NCBI RefSeq assembly: GCF_017744835.1
Contig: NZ_JAGIAM010000003.1
Coordinates: forward strand, 62,001-126,000
DNA: 64,000 bases
DNA from: Sphingomonas sp.
GTDB lineage: Bacteria; Pseudomonadota; Alphaproteobacteria; Sphingomonadales; Sphingomonadaceae
Direction of reading: 5' to 3'
Below the pieces are notes generated by a model. That model saw nothing but the letters and a program-made list of their open reading frames with translations, was not told where the DNA came from and did not search any database. The translations under genes and the position numbers were made by a program. Shown piece after piece: positions 31,284 through 40,160 of the stretch; positions within the stretch are counted from its first letter, which is position 1; each line of letters starts with the position of its first letter.

Positions 31284-32699
31284 TCAGGCGTCGCGCAACC
31301 CCAGCCCGATCGCTGCGCGCGATTGCTCGGACTCCGACGAGACCACCGGATAGGCGCAATAGTCGGCGGCATAATAGGCGCTTGGCCGGTGGTTGCCGCT
31401 CCAGCCCACGCCGCCGAAGGGCGCGGCGGAGGAAGCGCCGTTGGTCGGGCGGTTCCAGTTGACGATGCCCGCGCGGATGTTCGCCCAGAAACGGTCGTAG
31501 AGCTTGGGATCCTGGCTCACCAGGCTGGCGGAGAGGCCGTAGCGGGTGTCGTTCGCCTCGACGATCGCCTCGTCGAAGCTGTTCGCGCGAATCACCTGCA
31601 GGATCGGGCCGAACAGCTCGACGTCGGGCTTCTCGCGCGCCTCGGTCATGTCGATGAGGCCCGGGGTGAGGAAGGGGCGGCCCTCGATCGGCCGCTCCAT
31701 GTGCCTGAGCGGCCGGCCGCCCCGCGTGAGCAGCGCGAGGAAGCTCTCGGTCAACATGTCGGCGGTGTCGTTGTCGATCACCGGCCCCATGAAGGGCGCG
31801 GGGTCCGCATGCGGTTCGCCGATGATCAGCCGGCCGATCAACTTGTTCACTTCCTCGATCAGCGGATCGTAGAGCTTCTGGTCGACGATCAGCCGCCGCG
31901 CCGCGGTGCAGCGCTGGCCGGCGGTGGTGAAGGCGGACTGCACCACGAGCACCGCGGCCGAATAGAGGTCGGGCGTGTCCCACACCAGGATCGGATTGTT
32001 GCCGCCCATCTCGAGCGCCAGGATCTTCTCGGGCCGCGTCGCGAACTGGCGGTTGAGTGCGATTCCGGTGTTGGCCGATCCGGTGAAAAGCAGCCCGTCG
32101 ATATCGGGATGGCCGGCGAGTGCCTTGCCCTGCTCGGGGCCGCCGATCAGCAGCCGGATGCAGCCCTCGGGCACGCCTGCGCTGCGGAAGCAGTCGACCA
32201 GGAAGGCGCCCGACGCCGGCGTCTTCTCCGAGGGCTTGAACACCACGGCATTGCCCGCGAGCAGCGCGGGGACGATGTGGCCGTTGGGCAGGTGCGCGGG
32301 GAAATTGTACGGTCCCAGCACCGCCAGCACGCCGTGCGGCTTGTGGCGTAGCGCCAGCCGCGTGTTCATCGGCGCCTCGATCCGGCGTTGGCCGGTGCGC
32401 TCCGAATAGGCGGTGACCGAGATGTCGACCTTGGCGATCACTGTCTCGACTTCGGTTCGCGCTTCCCAGATCGGCTTGCCGGTCTCGCGCGCGAGCAGAT
32501 CGGTGAAGGCGTCGGCCTTCTGGCGCACGACGTTCGCGAAGCGGCGCAGCGCCTCGATGCGATAGGCGAGCGGGCGCGCGGCCCATTCGGCCCAGCTCGC
32601 GCGTGCGATCGCCACTTCGGCGTCGGCGTCGCCCACCTGCTGGCGCCACAGCACCGCGCCCGTGGCGGGCTCGGTCGAGATGATTTCCTGTGCCGCCAT
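31284..32699 (-). CDS. astD: N-succinylglutamate 5-semialdehyde dehydrogenase
   Basis: AstD oxidises succinylglutamate semialdehyde with NAD in arginine catabolism. The 471-residue protein is an aldehyde dehydrogenase with the catalytic Glu in ALEMGGNNP and the catalytic Cys in TTAGQRCTAARR; the N-terminal VLGPYNFPAHLPNGHIVPAL is the AstD form. The start at 32699 (MAAQEIISTEPATG) fits the family; the longer upstream frame does not. No astA, astB, astC or astE is in the window, so the other steps are encoded elsewhere or the enzyme has another substrate. It is 74 bases from the selO gene read in the same direction. Confidence 0.9.
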   Translation of the reverse strand: MAAQEIISTEPATGAVLWRQQVGDADAEVAIARASWAEWAARPLAYRIEALRRFANVVRQKADAFTDLLARETGKPIWEARTEVETVIAKVDISVTAYSERTGQRRIEAPMNTRLALRHKPHGVLAVLGPYNFPAHLPNGHIVPALLAGNAVVFKPSEKTPASGAFLVDCFRSAGVPEGCIRLLIGGPEQGKALAGHPDIDGLLFTGSANTGIALNRQFATRPEKILALEMGGNNPILVWDTPDLYSAAVLVVQSAFTTAGQRCTAARRLIVDQKLYDPLIEEVNKLIGRLIIGEPHADPAPFMGPVIDNDTADMLTESFLALLTRGGRPLRHMERPIEGRPFLTPGLIDMTEAREKPDVELFGPILQVIRANSFDEAIVEANDTRYGLSASLVSQDPKLYDRFWANIRAGIVNWNRPTNGASSAAPFGGVGWSGNHRPSAYYAADYCAYPVVSSESEQSRAAIGLGLRDA

Positions 32700-32773
32700 T
32701 GCTTTGGTCTTGAACCCCCGGGAAACTCTGCCTGCTCTTGCACGAAATGGGGAAAGCTTGCCAAGCCCCGAGA

Positions 32774-34126
32774 CTAGGCGAGCGCCTCGCCCATCCGCCG
32801 GATCGCGTTCACCTTGGCCTCGAGCGGCGTCCAGTCGTCGTCCGCGGCGATGGCCGCCCAGATCGCCTCGACTTCGTCGATCAGCATCGCGCAGGGTTTC
32901 GCGTCCGTCCAATAATCATGCGCGCGCCGCTTGCGCGGGCGATAGTGCTCCAGCTGCGCGCGAAGCTCGGCGAAAGGCTCGCCATAGCTGGCCGGAAGCC
33001 TGCCCCCGAAGGCGTCGAAGAAGAATCGGTCGATCGGCGTCTCGGTGCCCGAGAGCGCGCGCTCCATCGCCTGGACCAGCGGCCGGTCATGCTCGGCCCC
33101 GCGCGGCGTCACCCCCAGCCGCCACAGCAGCGCCTCCGCGACCTCGCGCTGGAATGCCTCCGGGAAGCCGTCGAGCGCCTCGATCAGCGGCTCTTCCTCG
33201 GCGATCAGCCGCAGCGCGCTGGCGAGCTGCATCACGTCCCAATAGATCGCCTCGGGCTGGCGGCCGAAGGCATAGAGGCCGGCATGGTCGAAATAAGCCG
33301 CGGTGAATCCCGGCGACCAGCTCGGCGCGAACCGCCAGGGGCCATAGTCGAAGCTCTCGCCGGTCACGTTGATATTGTCGCTGTTGAGCACGCCGTGGAC
33401 GAAGCCCGCGGCCATGAACTGCCCCGCCATCCGTGCCGTCCGCGCCGCGACATGCGCGAGCAGCCGCTGCGGCGCGTCGTCCCCGGGTCCCTCGCCGTAA
33501 TAGTGGCGCAGCACATAGTCGGTGAGCTGCCGGATCGCGTCGGGCTCCTGCAGATAGGCGAGCCGCTGGAAGGTGCCGATGCGGATATGCCCGTGGTTGA
33601 GCCGAACCAGCACCGCCGAGCGGGTGGGGGAGGGCTCGTCGTTGCGCTGGAGCTCCTCGCCCGTCTCGATCAGCGAGAAGGTCTTCGACGTCTCGACGCC
33701 CAGCGCCTCGAGCATCTCGGTCGCGAGGATCTCGCGCACGCCGCCCTTGAGCGTCAGCCGCCCGTCGCCGAAGCGGCTGTATGGCGTCTGCCCCGATCCC
33801 TTGGTGCCCAGGTCGAGCAGCCGCCCGCGCGCATCGGTCATCTGCGCGAACAGGAAGCCGCGACCGTCGCCGATCTCGGGATTGTACACGCGGAACTGGT
33901 GGCCGTGATAGCGCAGCGCCAGCGGCTGGGTCAGGCTGCCGGGCAGCGGCTCGAAGCGGCCGAAATGCGCGATCCACTCGACGTCGCTGAGCCCGTCGAG
34001 CCCCACGCTCGCCGCCGCGCGGTCGTTGCGGAAGCGCAGGATCGTCTGCGGAAATCGTGCCGGCGTGACCGGATCGTAGAAGGCGGAGCCGAGCTCGAGG
34101 ATCGCCTGTTGCGGAGTGAAGGCCAT
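32774..34126 (-). CDS. selO: Protein adenylyltransferase SelO (YdiU/UPF0061)
   Basis: SelO is a pseudokinase-fold enzyme that transfers AMP to hydroxyl side chains of proteins and is linked to oxidative stress. The 450-residue product has the glycine-rich LDLGTKGSGQTPYSRFGDGR start of the nucleotide site near residue 100 and the metal/catalytic HGVLNSDNINVTGESFDYGP near 235, plus MAGQFMAAGF before it. Bacterial SelO usually lacks the selenocysteine of the animal protein. The ATG at 34126 faces the divergent hydrolase gene, 18 bases away, so both promoters must overlap. Confidence 0.94.
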   Translation of the reverse strand: MAFTPQQAILELGSAFYDPVTPARFPQTILRFRNDRAAASVGLDGLSDVEWIAHFGRFEPLPGSLTQPLALRYHGHQFRVYNPEIGDGRGFLFAQMTDARGRLLDLGTKGSGQTPYSRFGDGRLTLKGGVREILATEMLEALGVETSKTFSLIETGEELQRNDEPSPTRSAVLVRLNHGHIRIGTFQRLAYLQEPDAIRQLTDYVLRHYYGEGPGDDAPQRLLAHVAARTARMAGQFMAAGFVHGVLNSDNINVTGESFDYGPWRFAPSWSPGFTAAYFDHAGLYAFGRQPEAIYWDVMQLASALRLIAEEEPLIEALDGFPEAFQREVAEALLWRLGVTPRGAEHDRPLVQAMERALSGTETPIDRFFFDAFGGRLPASYGEPFAELRAQLEHYRPRKRRAHDYWTDAKPCAMLIDEVEAIWAAIAADDDWTPLEAKVNAIRRMGEALA

Positions 34127-34144
34127 GCGGCGATATGGGGGCCG

Positions 34145-35008
34145 ATGGGCGAGCGGCGCAACTACAGTGATGGCTATTGGTGGTCCAAGGACGGGCTGCG
34201 GCTGCATTACCGCGATTATGCGGGACCGGCCGACAAGCCGCCGATCCTCTGCTTCCCGGGGCTGACGCGCAACGCGCGCGACTATGAAGGGCTCGCCGCG
34301 CGGCTGGCGGGCGAGTGGCGCGTGCTCTGCGTCGAGTTCCGCGGCCGCGGCGAGAGCGCCTATGCCAAGGACCCGATGACCTATGTCCCGCTGACCTATC
34401 TGCAGGACGTCGAGGCGCTGCTCGCCGAGCTGGGCATCGGAAGGTTCGTCGCGGTCGGCACCTCGCTCGGCGGCATCGTCACCATGCTGCTTGCCGCGAC
34501 GGGGGCGGAGCGGCTGGCGGGCGTGGTGCTCAACGACGTCGGCCCCGAGCTCAATCCCGCCGGGCTGGCGCGGATCCGCACCTATGTCGGCAAGCCGGTC
34601 TGGTACCCCACCTGGATGCACGCGGCGCGCGGCGTCGCCGAAGGCAATGGCGACGTCTATCCGGCCTATGCGATCGAGGATTGGCTGCGCATGGCCAAGC
34701 GCCTTTATCGCGTGAACAGCTCGGGCCGGATCGTGCTCGATTACGACATGAAGATCGCCGAGCCCTTCCGCGTGCCGGGCAACGAAGCGGGCCCTGATAT
34801 GTGGCCGACGATCGACGCGCTCAAGGGCCGGCCGGTGCTGGTCGTGCGCGGCGAGCGATCGGACATATTGAGCGCGGGCACGGCCGAGAAGATGCTGGCG
34901 CGGCTGCCCCAGGGCGAGCTGGTGACCGTGCCCGGCGTCGGCCACGCGCCCACGCTCGAGGAAACCGAGGCCGCGGCGGGGATCGATCGGCTGCTGGGGA
35001 AGATCTAG
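34145..35008 (+). CDS. Alpha/beta-fold hydrolase
   Basis: This 287-residue protein has an alpha/beta hydrolase triad: Ser in VGTSLGGIVT near residue 105, Asp in VVRGERSDILS near 240, and His in PGVGHAPTLEE near 268. The oxyanion-site FPGLTRNARDYEGLA is also typical. It resembles esterases and epoxide/lactone hydrolases; the substrate is unknown. The ATG at 34145 lies 18 bases from the divergent selO start. A twin-arm palindromic repeat at 35015 begins six bases after its stop and may stabilise or end the message. Confidence 0.9.
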   Translation: MGERRNYSDGYWWSKDGLRLHYRDYAGPADKPPILCFPGLTRNARDYEGLAARLAGEWRVLCVEFRGRGESAYAKDPMTYVPLTYLQDVEALLAELGIGRFVAVGTSLGGIVTMLLAATGAERLAGVVLNDVGPELNPAGLARIRTYVGKPVWYPTWMHAARGVAEGNGDVYPAYAIEDWLRMAKRLYRVNSSGRIVLDYDMKIAEPFRVPGNEAGPDMWPTIDALKGRPVLVVRGERSDILSAGTAEKMLARLPQGELVTVPGVGHAPTLEETEAAAGIDRLLGKI

Positions 35009-35014
35009 GCTCCC

Positions 35015-35099
35015 ACGTCATCCCCGCGAAGGCGGGGACCCAGGAATGGCAAGCGGTGTCGCCCGCGACTCTGGGCTCCCGCCTTCGCGGGGGTGACGG
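35015..35099. repeat. Twin-arm GC palindromic repeat, copy 3
   Basis: GTCATCCCCGCGAAGGCGGG opens the first arm; about 40 bases later the inverted arm CCCGCCTTCGCGGGGGTGAC closes the element. It matches copies at 9088-9170 and 9437-9520 and lies between the hydrolase and glycosyltransferase genes. Confidence 0.75.
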
Positions 35100-35172
35100 C
35101 TGGGGGGCGCGGGGTGGCGGTAGTGCGCGGGGATGACGGCCGGCAAGTGATCGGCTATCGGACCGATCCGCA

Positions 35173-36306
35173 ATGCCCATCCACATCCTTCACCTCCATT
35201 CCACCTTCGCGCCGGGCGGCAAGGAAGCGCGCGCCGTCCGCCTGATGAATGCGTTCGGCGACAAGGCGCGGCACACGATCGTCTCGGCGATGCCCGACCA
35301 GTTGGGCGCGCGCGACCTGATCGCCAAGGGCATCAAGTACGAGATCGCGCAGAACCCGCCGCCGCTCACCGGCAAGCCCTCGGTCAGGCGCTACGAGGAG
35401 ATCGCGCGGTTCATGCGGCGCTTCGACCTCGTCCTCACCTATAATTGGGGCGCGATCGACGGGGTGATGGCGGCGCGGGTGTTCGGCAAGGGGCTTCCCC
35501 CGGTCATCCATCACGAGGATGGGTTCAACGAGGACGAGGCCAGGCGCCTCAACCCGGTGCGCAACATGTACCGCCGCATCGCGCTGCCCGCCGCCAATGC
35601 GCTGGTGGTGCCGAGCCACATCCTCGAGAAGATCGCGCTCAAGCACTGGCACCAGCCCGCCGCGCGGCTGCGGCGCATCCCGAACGGCGTCGCCACCGCG
35701 CTCTATACCGGCAGGACCGATCCGCGGCTGATCCCGGCGCTCCAGAAGCGCCGCGAGGGCGAGATATTCATCGGCTGCGTCGCCGGGCTTCGCGAGGTCA
35801 AGGACCTGCCGCTGCTGGTGCGTGCCTGCGGCGGGCTCAACACACGCTTCAAGCTGGTGATCCTGGGCGAGGGGCCCGAGCGGCAGAACATCCTCGACGC
35901 CGCCGAGAGCATGGCGATCGAGGACCAGGTCTTCCTCCCCGGCTATCTGAGCGAGCCGCACAAATATATGGGCCTGTTCGACATCTTCGCGCTCTCGTCG
36001 AAAAGCGAGCAGGCGCCGATCTCGGTGATCGAGGCGATGGCCGCCGGCCTGCCGGTGGTGGCGCCGCGCGTCGGCGACATACCGGTGATGGTCGCGCCCG
36101 AGAACGACGCCTTCCTCGCCCCCCGCCGCAACGAAGTCGACATCCGCGACCGGATCGAGACGCTCGCCGGCCATGCGGAGTCCCGCCACTACATCGGCGC
36201 GCAGAACCGTGAACGCGCCCGCGCGTTGTTCGATGAAGCCGCAATGATCGCGTCCTATGCGCGGCTTTACGGCGAGGCCATGGGCCGCCCTGACGCACTG
36301 CAATAA
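35173..36306 (+). CDS. Group 1 (GT4) glycosyltransferase
   Basis: The 377-residue enzyme should move a sugar from a nucleotide donor to a polysaccharide or lipid acceptor at the inner membrane face. It has the GT-B fold of family GT4: the N-terminal LHLHSTFAPGGKEARAVRL, the donor-domain start IGCVAGLREVKDLPLLVRA, and the E-x7-E donor motif in SEQAPISVIEAMAAGLPVV near residue 280. Such enzymes serve exopolysaccharide or lipopolysaccharide synthesis, but no other glycan genes are next to it. The start at 35173 fits the family N-terminus. Confidence 0.9.
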   Translation: MPIHILHLHSTFAPGGKEARAVRLMNAFGDKARHTIVSAMPDQLGARDLIAKGIKYEIAQNPPPLTGKPSVRRYEEIARFMRRFDLVLTYNWGAIDGVMAARVFGKGLPPVIHHEDGFNEDEARRLNPVRNMYRRIALPAANALVVPSHILEKIALKHWHQPAARLRRIPNGVATALYTGRTDPRLIPALQKRREGEIFIGCVAGLREVKDLPLLVRACGGLNTRFKLVILGEGPERQNILDAAESMAIEDQVFLPGYLSEPHKYMGLFDIFALSSKSEQAPISVIEAMAAGLPVVAPRVGDIPVMVAPENDAFLAPRRNEVDIRDRIETLAGHAESRHYIGAQNRERARALFDEAAMIASYARLYGEAMGRPDALQ

Positions 36307-36370
36307 CGATTGCGTCTCGCTTGTTGCGGGCAATGCGTCTAGCGTCCCGCAAATTTTTCCGGAGGTAGAT

Positions 36371-37774
36371 TTGTTCAAGGGTCTGACGCCCATCGTGTAC
36401 AACGGCCGTGAGGTTTGGCCGCTGGTTGAAGGGGGTAAGGGCGTAGCGGCCACCAACCACGCGAGCGCCGGTGCCTGGGCCGCGGCCGGGGGCATCGGCA
36501 CGGTCAGCGCGGTCAATGCCGACAGCTACGACGCCGAGGGCAAGATCATCCCGCAGGTGTACCACGCGCTCACCCGGCGCGAGCGCCACGAAGAGCTGAT
36601 CCAGTACGCGATCGAAGGCGCCGTCCAGCAGGTCAAGAAGGCGTTCGAGATCGCCGGCGGCAAGGGCGCGATCAACATCAACGTGCTCTGGGAAATGGGC
36701 GGCGCGCAGCGCGTGCTCCACGGCGTGCTCGAACGCACCAAGGGCATGGTGGCGGGCGTCACCTGCGGCGCGGGCATGCCCTACAAGCTCAGCGAGATCG
36801 CGGCGTCGTACAATGTCTCGTACCTGCCGATCGTCAGCTCGGGCCGCGCCTTCCGCGCGCTGTGGAAGCGCGCCTATTCCAAGGCGGCCGACTGGCTGGC
36901 CGCGGTGGTCTATGAGGATCCCTGGCTCGCCGGCGGCCACAACGGCCTGTCGAACGCCGAGGATCCGCTGGTCCCGCAGGACCCGTATCCCCGCGTCCGC
37001 GACCTGCGCGCGACGATGCGCGAGGGCGGCATCTCGGACGACGTGCCGATCGTGATGGCCGGCGGCGTCTGGTACCTGCGCGACTGGAACGACTGGATCG
37101 ACAATCCCGAGCTGGGCAAGATCGCCTTCCAGTTCGGCACGCGCCCGCTGCTCACGCAGGAAAGCCCGATCCCCGAAGGCTGGAAGGCCGAGCTGATGAA
37201 GCTGGAGGAGGGCGACATCCTGCTCCACCGCTTCTCGCCCACCGGCTTCTATTCCTCGGCGGTGCGCAATCCCTTCCTGCGCAGCCTCGAGGCGCGCAGC
37301 GAGCGGCAGATCCCCTATTCGACCGAGCACGCCGGCGATCACACCTTCCAGCTCGACGTGGGCGTGAAGGGCAAGAACTTCTGGGTGACCCGCAACGACC
37401 TGCTGCGCGCGCGCGAATGGTTCGGCCTGGGCTTCACTTCGGCGCTCAAGACCCCGGACAACACGCTCGTCTTCGTGACCGAGGAAGAGAAGGCCGTGAT
37501 CCGCAAGGACCAGGCCGACTGCATGGGCTGCCTCAGCCAGTGCCAGTTCTCGTCCTGGGCGGACACCGAGACCAACTCGACCGGCCGTCTCGCCGACCCG
37601 CGCAGCTTCTGCATCCAGAAGACGCTGCAGGACATCGCGCATGGCGGCCCGGTGGACCAGAACCTGATGTTCGCGGGCCACGGCGCCTACAACTTCAAGC
37701 GCGACCCCTTCTATTCGAACGGCTTCGTCCCGACGGTGAAGCAGCTCGTCGACCGGATCCTGACTGGGGATTGA
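36371..37774 (+). CDS. Nitronate monooxygenase / 2-nitropropane dioxygenase-like flavoprotein
   Basis: This FMN enzyme family oxidises nitronates or acts as an NAD(P)H-dependent flavin oxidoreductase. The 467-residue protein has a TIM-barrel core with GVTCGAGMPYKLSEIA, AGGHNG and VPIVMAGGVW. It is longer than typical NMO (about 350), with a C-terminal part that holds ADCMGCLSQCQFSSW and a later SFCIQ, a cysteine arrangement that could bind metal. The start is a TTG at 36371 with GGAGG directly upstream; no ATG fits. It is the only gene of its unit. Confidence 0.85.
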   Translation: MFKGLTPIVYNGREVWPLVEGGKGVAATNHASAGAWAAAGGIGTVSAVNADSYDAEGKIIPQVYHALTRRERHEELIQYAIEGAVQQVKKAFEIAGGKGAININVLWEMGGAQRVLHGVLERTKGMVAGVTCGAGMPYKLSEIAASYNVSYLPIVSSGRAFRALWKRAYSKAADWLAAVVYEDPWLAGGHNGLSNAEDPLVPQDPYPRVRDLRATMREGGISDDVPIVMAGGVWYLRDWNDWIDNPELGKIAFQFGTRPLLTQESPIPEGWKAELMKLEEGDILLHRFSPTGFYSSAVRNPFLRSLEARSERQIPYSTEHAGDHTFQLDVGVKGKNFWVTRNDLLRAREWFGLGFTSALKTPDNTLVFVTEEEKAVIRKDQADCMGCLSQCQFSSWADTETNSTGRLADPRSFCIQKTLQDIAHGGPVDQNLMFAGHGAYNFKRDPFYSNGFVPTVKQLVDRILTGD

Positions 37775-37841
37775 GCCCCGCTTGGCCGCATTCAAGAAAG
37801 CCTAGTCTCGCGATGGGAGATCGCGCGGCTAGGCTCTCCCC

Positions 37842-38537
37842 ATGAAAACCGGTCTCATCATCCGTCACACCCCGTACGAAGGCATCGCCGGCTTCCGCGA
37901 GCCGATCGAGGCGGCGGGCTATGTGCTCGATCGCATCGACGTCACCGATCCCGCCTTCGCCGACCTCGATTTCGACGCGCCCGATCTGCTGCTGATGATG
38001 GGCGGCCCGATGGGCGTCTACGAGCGCGAGACGCATCCGTGGATCGCCCACGAAGTGGAGCGGCTCGCCGAGCGGATCGCGCGCGGGCTGCCGACGCTCG
38101 GCGTCTGCCTGGGCGCGCAGATGATCGCGGCGGCGATGGGGGCGGAGGTGCGGCCCGGCCCGGTCAAGGAAGTCGGCTTCTCGCCGCTGGCGCTCAACTC
38201 CGCGGGCGCGGACTCGCCGCTTCGCCATGTGGCGGACGTGCCTGTCCTCCACTGGCACGGCGACACCTTCGGCCTGCCCGACGGCGTCGAGCTGCTCGCC
38301 TCGACCGCGGCCTATGCCCACCAGGCCTTCCGCCGCGGCCCCGAGCTGCTCGCGCTCCAGTTCCATGCCGAGATGGGCGAGGACCCGCGCTTCGAGGCCT
38401 GGCTCGAGAACGGCCCCGGCTTCGTCGCCGAGGCGGGCACCACGCCCGACCGGCTGCGCGCCGAGCATGCGGCGAAGGGCCCCGCCGCGGTCAGTGCCGG
38501 GCAGGCGATGATCGCGGAGTGGCTGCGCGGCCTCTGA
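37842..38537 (+). CDS. Class I glutamine amidotransferase-like protein
   Basis: The 231-residue protein has the glutaminase triad: nucleophile Cys in TLGVCLGAQMIAAAMG near residue 87, and His/Glu in ALQFHAEMGED near 175-178. It resembles stand-alone GATase1 proteins annotated as GMP-synthase-like, which may hydrolyse gamma-glutamyl compounds. No synthetase partner is adjacent. The ATG at 37842 begins MKTGLIIRHTPYEG. It is convergent with the DUF6766 gene, six bases from its stop. Confidence 0.9.
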   Translation: MKTGLIIRHTPYEGIAGFREPIEAAGYVLDRIDVTDPAFADLDFDAPDLLLMMGGPMGVYERETHPWIAHEVERLAERIARGLPTLGVCLGAQMIAAAMGAEVRPGPVKEVGFSPLALNSAGADSPLRHVADVPVLHWHGDTFGLPDGVELLASTAAYAHQAFRRGPELLALQFHAEMGEDPRFEAWLENGPGFVAEAGTTPDRLRAEHAAKGPAAVSAGQAMIAEWLRGL

Positions 38538-38543
38538 CCCAAC

Positions 38544-38975
38544 TCAGGCGGCGTCTTCCTTGTCGTCGGCGACCACCGGGTCCATCCCGTGCGCGTGCGG
38601 CTTGGCATGGCCGCCGACGCGCAGATAACGGTCGTCGAGTTCGTCGATGATCTCCTGACCGCGGTCGACGCCGGCGTGGAGCCGCAGCAGCGAATCGATC
38701 TTCGCCTCCATCCGGTCGTCATTCTCCTTGGACGAGGGCGAGCCGACGTAGAGGAAATAGGCGAGGCCGACGACCTGCCACAGCAGCTGGAGGAACTCGG
38801 ACTGCCAATTCTCGAAGGTGTCGCGCAGCATCTCGTTTAGATAGCCGGAAAATTCCGCCACCTGCCCATGCTCGCGCGCCTCGTCGACGAAGGCGTTCCA
38901 GCCGAACACCCAGTGCAGCGCCAGCGAGACCAGGAAAAAGCCCAGCGTCAGCCAGGCATAGCCATATTTTTTCAT
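38544..38975 (-). CDS. DUF6766-like membrane protein
   Basis: The 143-residue protein has an N-terminal membrane segment (YAWLTLGFFLVSLALHWVFG), the characteristic EHGQVAEFSGYLNEMLRDTF and ENWQSEFLQLLWQVVGLAYF, with a second membrane segment, and a polar C-terminal tail of about 55 residues. This matches the DUF6766 family. AGGATGCG precedes the ATG at 38975. No function is known. It is convergent with the amidotransferase gene. Confidence 0.8.
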   Translation of the reverse strand: MKKYGYAWLTLGFFLVSLALHWVFGWNAFVDEAREHGQVAEFSGYLNEMLRDTFENWQSEFLQLLWQVVGLAYFLYVGSPSSKENDDRMEAKIDSLLRLHAGVDRGQEIIDELDDRYLRVGGHAKPHAHGMDPVVADDKEDAA

Positions 38976-39045
38976 CGCATCCTCCGTGCGGGCAGAACCC
39001 GGCGGGGAGGGGGCGGTTCCGGAGGCGTAATGGGGCGTTATTAAT

Positions 39046-39067
39046 CTCCCCGAGCTCGCCGGGGGAG
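39046..39067 (-). terminator. Weak hairpin after the hydroxyacid dehydrogenase gene
   Basis: CTCCCC and GGGGAG with a ten-base GC-rich loop lie just 3' of the leftward dehydrogenase gene, followed on that strand by ATTAATAACG. It could terminate transcription weakly. Confidence 0.4.
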
Positions 39068-39071
39068 GATT

Positions 39072-40070
39072 TTAGAGCCACCCCTCCAGCACCTGGTCGG
39101 GTGGGCGGTGGCCGTCGGACCAGGAGCGGATGTTGGCGATTACCTTGAGCCCCATTGCCTCGCGCCCCTCGAAGGTCGCCGAACCGAGGTGCGGGAGCAG
39201 CACGACATTGGGCAGCGCGAACAGCCGCGGGTCGACCGCGGGCTCGTTCACATAGACGTCGAGCCCGGCGCCGGCGATCCGCCCGGTCTGGAGCGCCGTC
39301 ACCAGCGCCTCGGGATCTACGATCTCGCCGCGCGCGGTGTTGATCAGCCAGCCGTCGGGCCCGAGCAGGTTGAGCCGCCGCGCATCGATCAGCCCGGTCG
39401 TGCTCTCGGTATGCGGCGCGTGGATGGTGAGGATGTCCACCGCCGCAAGCATCGCATCGAGATCGGCGTGGAAGGTCGCGCCCAGTTGCGCCTCGGCGAC
39501 TTCGGGGATGCGCTGGCGGTTGTGGTAATGGACCTGCAGCCCGAAGGCGCGGGCGCGCGCCGCCACCGCCTGGCCGATCCGCCCCATGCCGAGGATGCCC
39601 AGCTTGCGCCCGCCGATCCGGTGCCCGCGCATGCCGGTGGGGCACCAGCCGGTCCATTCGCCCGATCGCACCAGCTTGTCGCCCTCGACCAGCCGGCGCG
39701 GCGCGGCGAGAATCAGCGCCATCGCCATGTCGGCGGTATCCTCGGTCAGCACGCCCGGCGTGTTGGTGACCACGATCCCGCGCGCGCGCGCCGCCTTGAG
39801 GTCGATATGCCCCACGCCCGCGCCGTAGTTGGCGATCAGCCGCAGCCGCTCGGGCGCCGCTTCGATCAGCGCGGCGTCTATCCGGTCGGTGACGGTGGGG
39901 ACGAGCACGTCCGCGTCGGCCATCGCGGCGGCGAGCGCATCGGCATGCATCGCACGATCGTCGGGACTGAGCACCACATCGAACAGCTCGGTCATCCGCG
40001 CCTCGATCGGATCGGGCAGCGAGCGGGTTACGATCACCCGGGGCCGGGAGGGGCGCGGCGCCTGTACCAT
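39072..40070 (-). CDS. D-isomer-specific 2-hydroxyacid dehydrogenase (glyoxylate reductase-like)
   Basis: The enzyme reduces a 2-oxoacid such as glyoxylate or hydroxypyruvate with NAD(P)H. The 332-residue protein has the NAD fold KLGILGMGRIGQAVAARA near residue 160, the substrate Arg in NTARGEIVD near 250, the Glu in VNEPAVDP, and the catalytic His in VVLLPHLGSAT near 300. The GVGHIDL and NTPGVLTEDTAD stretches are typical of the glyoxylate reductase branch. The ATG at 40070 (MVQAPRPSRPRV) is chosen; sequence upstream in frame is not protein-like. Confidence 0.92.
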   Translation of the reverse strand: MVQAPRPSRPRVIVTRSLPDPIEARMTELFDVVLSPDDRAMHADALAAAMADADVLVPTVTDRIDAALIEAAPERLRLIANYGAGVGHIDLKAARARGIVVTNTPGVLTEDTADMAMALILAAPRRLVEGDKLVRSGEWTGWCPTGMRGHRIGGRKLGILGMGRIGQAVAARARAFGLQVHYHNRQRIPEVAEAQLGATFHADLDAMLAAVDILTIHAPHTESTTGLIDARRLNLLGPDGWLINTARGEIVDPEALVTALQTGRIAGAGLDVYVNEPAVDPRLFALPNVVLLPHLGSATFEGREAMGLKVIANIRSWSDGHRPPDQVLEGWL

Positions 40071-40160
40071 GATGGCGGATTGGCCGTCCCGGCGACGCCA
40101 GTCAACGGCTTGATGCCCGCCGCCGCTGCGCGGTAGAGGGCAGGGATGGAAGGGGCAGGC

